A stretch of DNA of 64,000 nt. It comes from Nocardia rosealba (GTDB taxonomy: Bacteria > Actinomycetota > Actinomycetes > Mycobacteriales > Mycobacteriaceae). The DNA lies in the NCBI RefSeq assembly GCF_020216065.1, contig NZ_JAIWNA010000002.1:124001-188000 (forward strand). Reading direction: 5' to 3'. A program made the position numbers and the translations under genes. This document shows positions 25,082 to 32,700 of the stretch, in pieces. The notes under the pieces were generated by a model that searched no databases, was not told where the DNA came from, and saw only the letters and a list, made by a program, of their open reading frames with translations. Each line of letters opens with the position of its first letter. The first letter of the stretch is position 1.

Positions 25082-25780
25082 ATGACAGAAAAGACGATTC
25101 CCAGATTGATGGCACGGTCGATCGAGTCGGTGGGTGAGTTCTATACCGCAATCGGATTCGAGATCACGTTCGAACAGACGGCGCCCTACCAGTTTCTGAG
25201 TGTGAAACGTGGGGGGATCGAGCTGAACTTCTACGGAGACAAGGATTTCGATCCGACTTCCTCGACGCACGGTTGCCTGGTCGACACCGACGACGTCGAT
25301 TACCTGTACGGGGTTTTCACCGAGGGGCTGCGCGAGGCGTACGGGTCGGTGCCCGTACACGGTGTGCCGCGGGTCGGTGCGTTGACGGACAGGAGCTACG
25401 GGGTGCGCGAGTTCCTGGTGACCGATCCGGGTGGGAACACGATCCAGGTCGCGCAGCCGATCAGCCCGGATCAGCGGCACCGGCCGTTGCCGAAGGAGAC
25501 ATTCGATCGGGCTGTCCACATGGGGTCGCTCTTCGCCGATTCCAAGCAGGATCTGGAGCTGGCGGTCAAGGTCCTGGATCGGGCCCTCAGTCGCACCGAT
25601 GAGGAGCCGACGGCGGTCCAGTTGATCAAGCTGTTGGTGGTTCGGGCGGATGTAGCTGTGCGCCAAGACGATCCGGCTCTGGCGCGGGAACTGCTGGCTC
25701 GCGCCAGAGGACTCGGGACCGGTGGGGCGGAGCTCGGTGATGCGCGTCGACGGATCGCGGAGCTCGAAGCCGGACTGTGA
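25082..25780 (+). CDS. VOC-superfamily (glyoxalase/bleomycin-resistance-like) protein with C-terminal helical extension
   Basis: The 232-residue protein is read from ATG 25082. Residues 1-125 form a VOC domain: IPRLMARSIESVGEFYTAIGFEITF, a FLSVKRGGIELNFYG strand and REFLVTDPGGNTIQVAQP at the end. This is the pattern of bleomycin-resistance-type binding proteins rather than metal dioxygenases. Residues 130-232 are helical and alanine/leucine-rich (KVLDRALSRTDEEPTAVQLIK, ARELLARARGLG), resembling a single TPR-like hairpin, which is unusual for the family. It is probably a drug- or metabolite-binding protein. The gene stands alone, 80 bases before hadAB. Confidence 0.82.
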   Translation: MTEKTIPRLMARSIESVGEFYTAIGFEITFEQTAPYQFLSVKRGGIELNFYGDKDFDPTSSTHGCLVDTDDVDYLYGVFTEGLREAYGSVPVHGVPRVGALTDRSYGVREFLVTDPGGNTIQVAQPISPDQRHRPLPKETFDRAVHMGSLFADSKQDLELAVKVLDRALSRTDEEPTAVQLIKLLVVRADVAVRQDDPALARELLARARGLGTGGAELGDARRRIAELEAGL

Positions 25781-25860
25781 GCGGGACTCGGCATTCGCTC
25801 TCGACACTCCGGGCTCCGGTGACACCGCCGACACGGCAACGGACACTACTCTTGCTCGCT

Positions 25861-26910
25861 ATGGCGATGACCAGCACGAAGATCGGGGGAGCGGCGGTCG
25901 TTGCCCTCCACCCGTCGACCATGGTGGGGTGCACCTATCGCTGCGACGACCGGTATGTCGTGGGGCGAGAGGAGATCCGTCAGTTCGCGCGGGCGGTCCA
26001 GGACAGTCATCCGGTGCACCGGTCGGAATCTGCCGGTGTGGAGTTCGGCTACGGAGGGCTGATCGCGCCGCTCACCTTCTTCGCGATCCCCGCGTTTCGG
26101 GCGCAAAGAGCTATGTTCGACACCGTGGCCGGTGGATACGATCTGAGTCGGATCATGCAAACCGATCAGGTTGTCAACTACCACAAGCCGATTCGTCCTG
26201 GTGACGCACTGACCTGCGATGTCGGCTTCGAGTCGTTTCGCGGTGCTTTCGGGAGCGAACTCTTCGAATTCAAAACAGAGATCACAGACCAGCACGATTG
26301 CCCGCTGATCACTTCGCGGACTAGTTTCGTCGGTCGAGCGGAGGGCGGCGCCACCAGGTCTCACTCGGCCGATCACCTTGTGATGCGCGGTTTTCACGAC
26401 TGGCCGTCGGGTGCTGGACTCCGCCCACGGGCTCGCAATGGATCAGATCCACGTCCGAGATCGGAGCCGGGCGCACACGGTGGCCATACGCGTCGCTTCG
26501 AGTCCGTCACGGAGGGCGAGCAACTACCCCGGCGGGTCTTCTCTCTCACCCTGGGGGACCTGGTCAACTATGCCGGTGTGGCCGGTGACCCGAATCCGAT
26601 CCACTGGCACCCGCAAGCCGCGCAAGCGGTGAACCTGGACGCTCCGGTTGCTCACGGCATGCTGACCGTGGGCCTCGGCGCGGGTTATCTCACCTCGTGG
26701 CTGGGCGATCCCGGCGCTGTCCTCGAGTATGCGGTCCGGTTCACCAGCCCGGTCTATGTCACCAGCGCCGGCGCGAGTGTCGAGTTCTCGGGGACCGTGA
26801 GGTCGGTCGATCCGCAGCAGCGGACAGCGGTCGTGGCAATCGTCGCCACCTGTCGGGGTCGGAAGATCTTCGGACGAGCAACGGCGAAGGTCCGACTCTC
26901 GCCGACCTGA
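25861..26910 (+). CDS. Fused (3R)-hydroxyacyl-ACP dehydratase subunits HadA/HadB
   Basis: The 349-residue protein has two hotdog domains. Residues about 15-170 resemble HadA: a MVGCTYRCDDRYVVGREEIRQFARAV start, then GLIAPLTFFAIPAF and VDQVVNYHKPI. Residues about 210-349 resemble HadB: FSLTLGDLVNYAGVAGDPNPIHW with the hydratase-2 Asp/His dyad, then APVAHGMLTVGLGAGYL. HadAB dehydrates 3-hydroxyacyl-ACP during mycolic-acid chain elongation; in mycobacteria the subunits are separate. Fused versions occur in related actinomycetes. No other FAS-II gene is nearby. The start at 25861 is provisional; ATG 25867 is equally possible. Confidence 0.85.
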   Translation: MAMTSTKIGGAAVVALHPSTMVGCTYRCDDRYVVGREEIRQFARAVQDSHPVHRSESAGVEFGYGGLIAPLTFFAIPAFRAQRAMFDTVAGGYDLSRIMQTDQVVNYHKPIRPGDALTCDVGFESFRGAFGSELFEFKTEITDQHDCPLITSRTSFVGRAEGGATRSHSADHLVMRGFHDWPSGAGLRPRARNGSDPRPRSEPGAHGGHTRRFESVTEGEQLPRRVFSLTLGDLVNYAGVAGDPNPIHWHPQAAQAVNLDAPVAHGMLTVGLGAGYLTSWLGDPGAVLEYAVRFTSPVYVTSAGASVEFSGTVRSVDPQQRTAVVAIVATCRGRKIFGRATAKVRLSPT

Positions 26911-26922
26911 CAACCGGATCGA

Positions 26923-27351
26923 CTACCCGGTCTGCTGCGGCGGAGGAGCGAGGTCGCTCGGTGGAGTGGATGGTCGAATTGCCATGCCCGGCCAGGAAAT
27001 TCCGCGTACCCCACCCGGGCCGCGAGCGACGCGGATGCCTTCGGTGGTGATCCGAGGGCGATAGATGGTTGTCCGGTGACCGAATGCCGGGTCGAGATCG
27101 ACGGAGTCGAACAGTCCCATCCTCGTCAACCACTGCGACGCACGGACTACTTCGTTCTCGGTGAGGGATTCGCCCGGCCAACCGACCGACGCCCCGACGG
27201 CGAAGGCGCCGAGGACTCGGCCGGCGTTGTCGGAAAGTTCTTCGTTGTGCGCCCATTTCAGCACCGCCTCGCGCACCGCCCACTGCCGATCGGAGTAACC
27301 GGGCGTCGTCCGCGCAGTACTGTCCATCCGCAGCATCACGGGCTTGTCCAT
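26923..27351 (-). CDS. Hypothetical protein, possible winged-helix fold
   Basis: The 142-residue protein is read from ATG 27351, which follows GAGGAG; open frame further upstream crosses a regulatory palindrome and is not coding. The sequence is soluble and mixed: DRQWAVREAVLKWAHNEEL, ENEVVRASQWLTRMGLFDSV, then a short beta-like part and a Pro-rich tail (PSTPPSDLAPPPQQTG). The helix spacing and 'W-L-x-x-M-G-L-F' could be a winged helix, but I do not recognise a family. It is convergent with hadAB and points away from a downstream TetR gene; both may share the twin palindrome between them. Confidence 0.6.
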   Translation of the reverse strand: MDKPVMLRMDSTARTTPGYSDRQWAVREAVLKWAHNEELSDNAGRVLGAFAVGASVGWPGESLTENEVVRASQWLTRMGLFDSVDLDPAFGHRTTIYRPRITTEGIRVARGPGGVRGISWPGMAIRPSTPPSDLAPPPQQTG

Positions 27352-27468
27352 CACGTCACTCCTCAATTTCCCGAACCGAGTGGCCCGTGACCACGACCTC
27401 TGCGCGAGTTTCGACTGCCGAGGCCGCGAGCCGTGCCTGCTCGGCATCGGCCGGGCTCGGCGGCCGCC

Positions 27469-27506
27469 GTTTACAAGATAAACATATGGCCGTTTATCTT
27501 GTAAAC
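27469..27506. promoter_or_regulatory. Twin palindromic operator / divergent promoter
   Basis: GTTTACAAGATAAAC (27469-27483) is the exact reverse complement of GTTTATCTTGTAAAC (27492-27506), with an 8-base spacer: a perfect 15-bp inverted repeat. Each arm is itself a palindrome of GTTTA and TAAAC around five bases. Read either way it contains TTTACA, 17 bases, then TTTATC, so it can serve as symmetric divergent promoters covered by a repressor, most likely the TetR protein encoded downstream. Confidence 0.75.
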
Positions 27507-27625
27507 CTGTGTGTTGACGACCGTGTGACGGGGTATGTTGAGTCCAGCCGGAACATCCCGGTATCCTGGGGTTATGGTGGCGTGCTGGAAGACCAGGGCC
27601 CGAGGATTTTGACAGGAGCTCCGCC

Positions 27626-28375
27626 CTGAGCGAGGACACGATCGACTCGGGCGCCGAGCTGCGCGACAGCAGTCCACGCGACGGAGGCACCCGTCGCGCC
27701 CCGCGACTGGATCGGGTGCTGATCCTGGAATCCGCGATCGCACTGATCGACGAGGAAGGCCTGGCCCACCTCACGATGCGCCGCCTCGGTTCATGGCTCG
27801 GCGTGGAAGCCATGGCCCTGTACCGATACGTGTCCGGGCGTGACGATCTGCTGGCCGGGGTGGTCGATCACCTCGTCGACCAGCTCTACGAGCAGAACCT
27901 GATGGAGCCCGACGGTGCGGGCGGCAGCTGGCAGGGTTATCTGCAGCGCCTCGCGCACGGCGTGCGCCGCGTCGCCATCGAGCACCCCGAGGTGTTCCCG
28001 TTGATGGCATCGAGCCCGCCGCAGGCGCCCTGGCTGTGCCCGCCGTTGCGCAGCCTGAACTGGATGGAGTCCTTCCTCGGCACCATGCTCCGCTATGGGT
28101 TCGACGACCGTCAGGCGGTTCAGGCCTACCGTTCCTTCGCCACGTTCCTGCTGGGCCACCTCCTGCTCGAGGTGGCGACCAGGGGAGTCGAGCTGAGCCC
28201 GGTCACCACCGCCGAGCCCGGGCAGCACGAATCCTCGGATCTGGCCGACTACCCGAACGTGCATCGCCTACAGAGTCACCTGGCGGCCGACCGCGCGGCC
28301 GATGAGTTCGAAGAAGCTCTCGAGGCGCTACTCGACCGCCTCGAAGCGATGCGCCGCACTCGACCACGCCCCTGA
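27626..28375 (+). CDS. TetR-family regulator (TetR_C_1-like)
   Basis: The 249-residue protein has the tetracycline-repressor-like headpiece: RVLILESAIALIDEEGLAHL, MRRLGSWLGVEAMALYRYV, SGRDDLLAGVVDHLVDQL. The C-terminal domain is the longer ligand-binding type. The start is uncertain. CTG 27626 has AGGAG seven bases upstream and keeps the whole DNA-binding domain; GTG 27716 would begin inside the first helix. No ATG, GTG or TTG lies between AGGAG and 27716 in frame. It probably binds the twin palindrome about 120 bases upstream. No drug-efflux gene is adjacent, so the regulated target is unclear. Confidence 0.82.
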   Translation: MSEDTIDSGAELRDSSPRDGGTRRAPRLDRVLILESAIALIDEEGLAHLTMRRLGSWLGVEAMALYRYVSGRDDLLAGVVDHLVDQLYEQNLMEPDGAGGSWQGYLQRLAHGVRRVAIEHPEVFPLMASSPPQAPWLCPPLRSLNWMESFLGTMLRYGFDDRQAVQAYRSFATFLLGHLLLEVATRGVELSPVTTAEPGQHESSDLADYPNVHRLQSHLAADRAADEFEEALEALLDRLEAMRRTRPRP

Positions 28376-28416
28376 CCGCCGGGCTCGACCCGGCCGGTGG
28401 CCACCGCCGACAGCGA

Positions 28417-28803
28417 TCAGAGCAACCCGTCGTGGCTGGGTGGTTGGCCCAATTCGAATTCCTCGGCACCGAGCCGACGGGCCCAGCTGTGTGACCATGC
28501 CTTCAGTGGGGCGAGCGCGTAGAGCAGTTCCACGCCGATCGGGGTGAGAGCGTATTTGCCCGCTTCGGTGGTGTACACGACTTCGACGGTGACGAGTTCG
28601 CGCAGTCTGGTGCTCAGCACGCTCGAGGAAATGTCGGGCAGCGCGCGGCGGAGGTCGCGAAATCCGAGCGGCTCGGTTCGCAGTTGCCACAGCACCAGGA
28701 TCGCCCAGCGGCGGCCGAGAAGATCGAACGCGGCCATGAGGGGCTGGCCCGTAGCAGAACCCCGAACCGCGACTCCGGGGCGGGGGACTCTTGCGTCACT
28801 CAT
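28417..28803 (-). CDS. HxlR-family winged-helix regulator
   Basis: The 128-residue protein carries the HxlR pattern: AAFDLLGRRWAILVLWQLRTEPLGF, RDLRRALPDISSSVLSTRLRELV, then VVYTTEAGKYALTPIGVELLYAL. HxlR proteins are small MarR-like activators or repressors that respond to redox, aldehyde or metabolite signals, usually of a neighbouring gene. It is divergent from a short gene (28888) that seems to have lost its 5' end. The ATG at 28803 is the start nearest the domain; the frame upstream of it overlaps the divergent gene. Confidence 0.88.
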   Translation of the reverse strand: MSDARVPRPGVAVRGSATGQPLMAAFDLLGRRWAILVLWQLRTEPLGFRDLRRALPDISSSVLSTRLRELVTVEVVYTTEAGKYALTPIGVELLYALAPLKAWSHSWARRLGAEEFELGQPPSHDGLL

Positions 28804-28887
28804 CCACAAGATCCTAGTGTGGTTTGAAAATCGAACCACCATGCCTTCCCGAACTTTCGTCTGCGGTCCCGGTTCGATGACCTGGCC

Positions 28888-29502
28888 GTGGATCTGGAGC
28901 TGACGGCCACCGGCGAGACGCTCTGGTTCATCGACAATCCGCTCTACCGGCATGTGGCCCTGTTCGCCCACTACGCGGGCACAATCACGCACGCCGGGCA
29001 AACCACGCGAGTCTCCGGACTCTGCACCTACGAGTACGCGGTGATCCGCTCACCCCAGATGCTGCGCGCCCAGCCGCTTCCGCCGTCCCGCAAGATTCCC
29101 CTCGACTTCTTCACCTACCACATCATTCCTGTAGACGAAGACACTCGGCTGATCCTGGTTGCCACCGGCGTAGCCGGTCGACCGGGTTGGCTGGCCGCCT
29201 ATTGGCGCAGCGAAGCGGGCGGAGTCTGCGCACTCGGCAATCAAGTGACATTCGAAGTCTTGTCGACACAGCCGGTTCCGCAGGTCGCCAACGCCACCCC
29301 GGCCATGACCATGCCCGACACGTTCCGGTGGACCGCCACCGACGGCAAAGGGAACACCGCCGTCGAGATCACCGGCACCGTCGACACCGAATGGCTCTAC
29401 GCGGGCATGGGCTATATCGGCGGATTCCGCTACCACGGCCACATCGCCGACCACCGCGTGGACGGCCTCGCCTACCTCGAATACTCCGACCGACGCCGCT
29501 GA
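28888..29502 (+). pseudogene. Hypothetical protein, probably 5'-truncated
   Basis: The frame codes for 204 residues from GTG 28888. The sequence is beta-rich: LELTATGETLWFIDNPLYRHVALF, VSGLCTYEYA, DFFTYHIIPVDEDTRLILVATG, TVDTEWLYAGMGYIGGFRYHG. It resembles a lipocalin/DUF-type actinobacterial protein that is usually longer at the N-terminus. Protein-like sequence in the same frame (RLRSRFDDLAVDLELTAT) continues upstream of the GTG to about 28860, but the frame is closed by TGA at 28825 and has no ATG. The real start has probably been lost, next to the divergent HxlR gene. It might still be translated from the GTG. Function unknown. Confidence 0.5.
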
Positions 29503-29552
29503 CCGAGCCCGCTGATCGACACACGTCCCGCCGCGATGAAGGATCGAACCTG

Positions 29553-29999
29553 ATGAGCCACCCAACCGACCTGTCCACCATGACCGGCCTCGAGGTCGTG
29601 CGTGCCTTGGCTGCCGTCACCGACGAACGCCCCTCGATCGCCCGGTTGATGGGCATCACGATCCATACCGTCGACAGCGGCGAAGTCACCGGATCGGTCA
29701 CTCCCCAACCGGATTTCGCCAACGCCCTCGGAACCGTGCACGGCGGGATCTGCGCGACACTTCTCGACGCTGTCATGGGATGCGCGGTGCACACCATGCT
29801 GGCCCCCGGCGTCGGCTACACAACCCTCGAACTCAAGGTCAACTACCTGCGGACCGTGTCCACCGACGCAGGTCCCCTCACTGCCACCGGTTCGGTGATC
29901 CACGCCGGACGCACGACCGCCACCGCCGAAGGACGCGTCCACGACGACAAGGGGCATCTGGTCGCGCACGCCACCACGACCTGCCTCATCCTCAGCTGA
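29553..29999 (+). CDS. PaaI-family hotdog thioesterase
   Basis: The 148-residue protein starts at ATG 29553 after GAAGGA. The hotdog signature is NALGTVHGGICATLLDAVMGCAVHTML, the usual PaaI/YdiI 'G-x-x-H-G-G-x-x-x-x-L-x-D' motif, followed by TTLELKVNYLRTV and GRTTATAEGRVHDDKGHLVAHATTTCLI. Such enzymes hydrolyse acyl-CoA thioesters, often aryl- or short-chain acyl-CoAs. It lies 50 bases after the truncated gene and 66 bases before an alpha/beta hydrolase on the same strand, so the two hydrolases may be co-transcribed. Substrate unknown. Confidence 0.9.
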   Translation: MSHPTDLSTMTGLEVVRALAAVTDERPSIARLMGITIHTVDSGEVTGSVTPQPDFANALGTVHGGICATLLDAVMGCAVHTMLAPGVGYTTLELKVNYLRTVSTDAGPLTATGSVIHAGRTTATAEGRVHDDKGHLVAHATTTCLILS

Positions 30000-30065
30000 A
30001 TCAGCTCGCCGCTCTCCACATTCCGCACCAGCCGGATACGGGCCGACGCTTCCCGAAGGACGATC

Positions 30066-30866
30066 ATGAACGCAAACCGACCACCGCTGGTTTTGCTGCA
30101 CGGCCTCACGATGTCGGAACGCGCCTGGGCCGACGTTGTTCCGCTGTTGGCGCCGCACCACCACGTCATCGCCCCTACGCTGCTGGGCCATCGCGACGGA
30201 CCGAAGCCGACACAGCGGCCGACCCGGGTGAGTCATCTGGTGGATGACATCGAAGCGCTGCTGGATACCCTCGGCCTTCACCAGGTGCATCTGGCCGGGA
30301 ACTCCCTCGGCGGATGGATCGCGATCGAACTGGCACGCCGAGGCCGGGCCCGCAGCGTATGTGCCCTGTCTCCGGCCGGGTTCTGGGAACCGCGCCGCGC
30401 CAGTCAAACTCACGGGACCTCGATCATCGCTCGCGAGGCGGCAACCGCTCGTCTCGGCAGGCCCTTGGCGCCGCTCGGCTTGCGATCACCCCTGATCCGG
30501 CGGCTCGCACTGCGCAACATCGCGACTCGTGGCGACCGAATCAGCAGTGCGCAAGCTCTCGATATCGTCCATGACCTGACCGAATGCCCGGTCACCACCG
30601 ACCTGCTCAGCACCGACGAGTACATCGCACCTCTGCCGGATCTCCCGTGCCCCATGACGGTGGCCTGGGCCGAGGACGATCGCCTCCTGCCGCTCGCGGT
30701 GAACACCCCCATCGCCCGGCTACGCCTCCCCGAACAAACTCACTTCCGGGTCCTCCGAGGCGTCGGTCACGTCCCGATGATCGACGATCCCGAACTGGTC
30801 GCGGGAACCATCCTCGCCACCACGGCCGGCCATCCGCAGCCCGAGGATCCACCCCGCCCTGACTGA
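30066..30866 (+). CDS. Alpha/beta-fold hydrolase
   Basis: The 266-residue protein shows the full alpha/beta-hydrolase pattern: PPLVLLHGLTMSERAWADV with the oxyanion-hole HG, nucleophile Ser in LAGNSLGGWIA, acid Asp in VAWAEDDRLLP, and His in LRGVGHVPMIDD. It lacks a signal peptide and is cytoplasmic. The substrate cannot be predicted; the thioesterase just upstream suggests degradation of a small ester or ring-cleavage product. ATG 30066 follows GAAGGACGATC. It is convergent with a MarR gene 12 bases away. Confidence 0.9.
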   Translation: MNANRPPLVLLHGLTMSERAWADVVPLLAPHHHVIAPTLLGHRDGPKPTQRPTRVSHLVDDIEALLDTLGLHQVHLAGNSLGGWIAIELARRGRARSVCALSPAGFWEPRRASQTHGTSIIAREAATARLGRPLAPLGLRSPLIRRLALRNIATRGDRISSAQALDIVHDLTECPVTTDLLSTDEYIAPLPDLPCPMTVAWAEDDRLLPLAVNTPIARLRLPEQTHFRVLRGVGHVPMIDDPELVAGTILATTAGHPQPEDPPRPD

Positions 30867-30878
30867 GGGTTTCGGCCA

Positions 30879-31364
30879 CTAACTGGGCGCGGATCCTTCG
30901 TTCCGGGTGCGTTCTGCGACCAGGTCAGTCTGCTCCTGGTGGACGCGCAGGGCCGTGGCGAGGAAGTCGAGAATCAGCCGCAGTTGGTCGCTGTCGTAGC
31001 GTTCGAGCGCGGTCGCTCCGGCCCGACCCACGGGTTCGAAGAGGAGCTCCGCCATACGCCGCGCGTCCGCGGTCGGCTCGATGAGCACGCGCCGCCGATT
31101 GTCCGGATCCTGTGCGCGCGAGACGTATCCGGCCCGTTCGAGCCGGTCGATGACCGTGGTGGTGGCGGCCGGGCTGAGCCGCAGCGCGGTACTCAGCTCA
31201 CCCGCGGGGAGGGGGCCGCGTCCCAACACGATGTCGAGACACCGCATGTCGGTGCGATTGAGCCGCAAGTGCGCGGCGACCGCCTCGTCGAAGGTGTCGA
31301 AGCTGCGCTGTAGCAGCCGCAGCTGCTGTCCGATCTCGGCGATGAATTCAGCATCTTTCGACAT
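30879..31364 (-). CDS. MarR-family transcriptional regulator
   Basis: The 161-residue winged-helix protein contains PAGELSTALRLSPAATTTVIDRLERAGYVSRAQDPDNRRRVLI, the recognition helix and basic wing of MarR. It is divergent from an NTF2-like gene; a clean inverted repeat stands midway in the 62-base gap, so autoregulation and control of that neighbour are likely. The regulated compound is unknown. Confidence 0.9.
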   Translation of the reverse strand: MSKDAEFIAEIGQQLRLLQRSFDTFDEAVAAHLRLNRTDMRCLDIVLGRGPLPAGELSTALRLSPAATTTVIDRLERAGYVSRAQDPDNRRRVLIEPTADARRMAELLFEPVGRAGATALERYDSDQLRLILDFLATALRVHQEQTDLVAERTRNEGSAPS

Positions 31365-31386
31365 TCGAAACTTCCTGTTATCGTTT

Positions 31387-31403
31387 ATTTCGACGATCGA
31401 AAT
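31387..31403. promoter_or_regulatory. MarR operator palindrome
   Basis: ATTTCG (31387-31392) and CGAAAT (31398-31403) form a perfect 6-bp inverted repeat with a 5-base spacer, 17 bases overall, the usual size of a MarR site. Flanking TATC and GATA extend the symmetry loosely. It lies between the divergent marR and NTF2-like genes. Confidence 0.6.
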
Positions 31404-31426
31404 GATAGCACCGAGAGGCTCGATCC

Positions 31427-31927
31427 ATGAACCAGACCCGGCCCATCACCGACGACATCGCCATCGGGGAGGTGTTCCGGCAACTCCAGCGGACCTGGAC
31501 CGCCAATGACGCCGAAGCCTTCGGCGCACTCTTCACCGAGGACTCCGATTACGTCTCCTACGACGGCACCCGTGCCATCGGCCGTGAACAGCATCAGCGC
31601 AACCACGACCGACTGTTCCGGGGAGTCCTGGCCGGATCAGCCCTGATCGGTGAACTGGAGTCCATCCGCTACATCAGCCCGGATGTGGCGATCGTGTACG
31701 GCACCGCCTCGGTATTGATGCCGTGGCGCTCACGCCTGCCGAAGCGGCGGCTCTCGCGGCAGACCATCGTGCTGCTGCGCACCGAAAATGGCTGGAAAAT
31801 AACAGCAATTCACAATGCCCGGGTCCGCCCGGTCACGGTGCCGGAACCGAATTCGTTCCCGTCCAAGATGTCTCAGCTGATGGCACGGATCGCCCATACA
31901 CTCGGGCTGGGCGGTCGAACCGCATAG
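31427..31927 (+). CDS. SgcJ/EcaC-type NTF2-like protein
   Basis: The 166-residue protein has the SgcJ/EcaC (DUF4440-like) pattern: IGEVFRQLQRTWTANDAEAFGALFTEDSDYVSYDG, GREQHQRNHDRLFRG and RQTIVLLRTENGWKITAIHNAR. NTF2-fold proteins of this group bind small hydrophobic ligands, and some act in enediyne biosynthesis, but most are uncharacterised. Its expression is probably controlled by the divergent MarR regulator through the 17-base palindrome. ATG 31427 is close to the operator, and no strong ribosome site is visible. Confidence 0.85.
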   Translation: MNQTRPITDDIAIGEVFRQLQRTWTANDAEAFGALFTEDSDYVSYDGTRAIGREQHQRNHDRLFRGVLAGSALIGELESIRYISPDVAIVYGTASVLMPWRSRLPKRRLSRQTIVLLRTENGWKITAIHNARVRPVTVPEPNSFPSKMSQLMARIAHTLGLGGRTA

Positions 31928-32010
31928 CAGCGTTTCCCGCGAACTCGCTGGCGATGATGATCGGCGCTGACGCCCCGACCCATCCTTCGAAGCTCCCGGC
32001 AACCGGGAGG

Positions 32011-32700
32011 TCACGGCGGGCGGGTGCCGTCGTCGGCGTGGTTGACCAGCCCGGTCTGGTGGGCTATGACGACGAGTTGTGCACGATCGCGAGCGTGCAG
32101 TTTGTTCATGGCGCGCTGTACGTGGGCGCGGACGGTGAACGGGCTGACGAACAGTTGTTCGGCGATCTCTTTGTTGGAAAGGCCTTGTGCGACAAGCATC
32201 GTCATTTCGCGTTCGCGCGGGGTGAGTACGTCGAGTTTCTCGGAGGCGTGCGTAGCACCGTCGCCGGATGGGGTTGCGAGGAAGCGGGCGATCAAGGCTC
32301 GCGTCGCGGCGGGGGAGAGGAGGGTTTCGCCGTCCGCGATGGTGCGCACGGCAGCGAGCAGATCCGCCGCGCCGATGCCCTTTCCGATGAAGCCGCTCGC
32401 GCCCGCGCGTAGTGCCTGCGCGACATATTCGTCGGTCTCGTAGGTGGTGAGGACGAGGACTCGGCTGTCGCGCAAGTGCGGGTCCGCGCAGATCTGTGTG
32501 GTGGCGGTGATGCCGTCGGTCTCGGGCATCCGGATGTCCATGATGATCACATCGGGGCGCAGTTCACGGGTGAGCCGCACCGCTTGCGCGCCGTCGGCGG
32601 CCTCGCCGACCACGCTGATGTCGTCGGCTGTGTCGAGGAGCGTACGGAACGCTTGTCGGAGCAGGGCCTGGTCGTCGGCAAGTAGCACTCGAATTGTCAT
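32011..32700 (-). CDS. NarL/LuxR-type response regulator
   Basis: The 229-residue protein has a receiver domain with the acidic pair ADDQ near residue 9, phosphoacceptor Asp in DVIIMDIRMPETDG, Thr in VLTTYETDEY and a Lys in FIGKGIGA. A C-terminal LuxR helix-turn-helix follows: LTPREREMTMLVAQGLSNKEIAEQLFVSPFTVRAHVQRAMNKLHARD. Its ATG overlaps the histidine kinase stop, so the two form one operon and one signalling pair. The likely target is the divergent efflux/monooxygenase operon. Confidence 0.93.
   Translation of the reverse strand: MTIRVLLADDQALLRQAFRTLLDTADDISVVGEAADGAQAVRLTRELRPDVIIMDIRMPETDGITATTQICADPHLRDSRVLVLTTYETDEYVAQALRAGASGFIGKGIGAADLLAAVRTIADGETLLSPAATRALIARFLATPSGDGATHASEKLDVLTPREREMTMLVAQGLSNKEIAEQLFVSPFTVRAHVQRAMNKLHARDRAQLVVIAHQTGLVNHADDGTRPP

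Noticed and set aside
27387..27629. Short plus-strand gene across the twin palindrome
   Set aside because: The frame reads straight through the operator/promoter element, has no ribosome site and no protein pattern.
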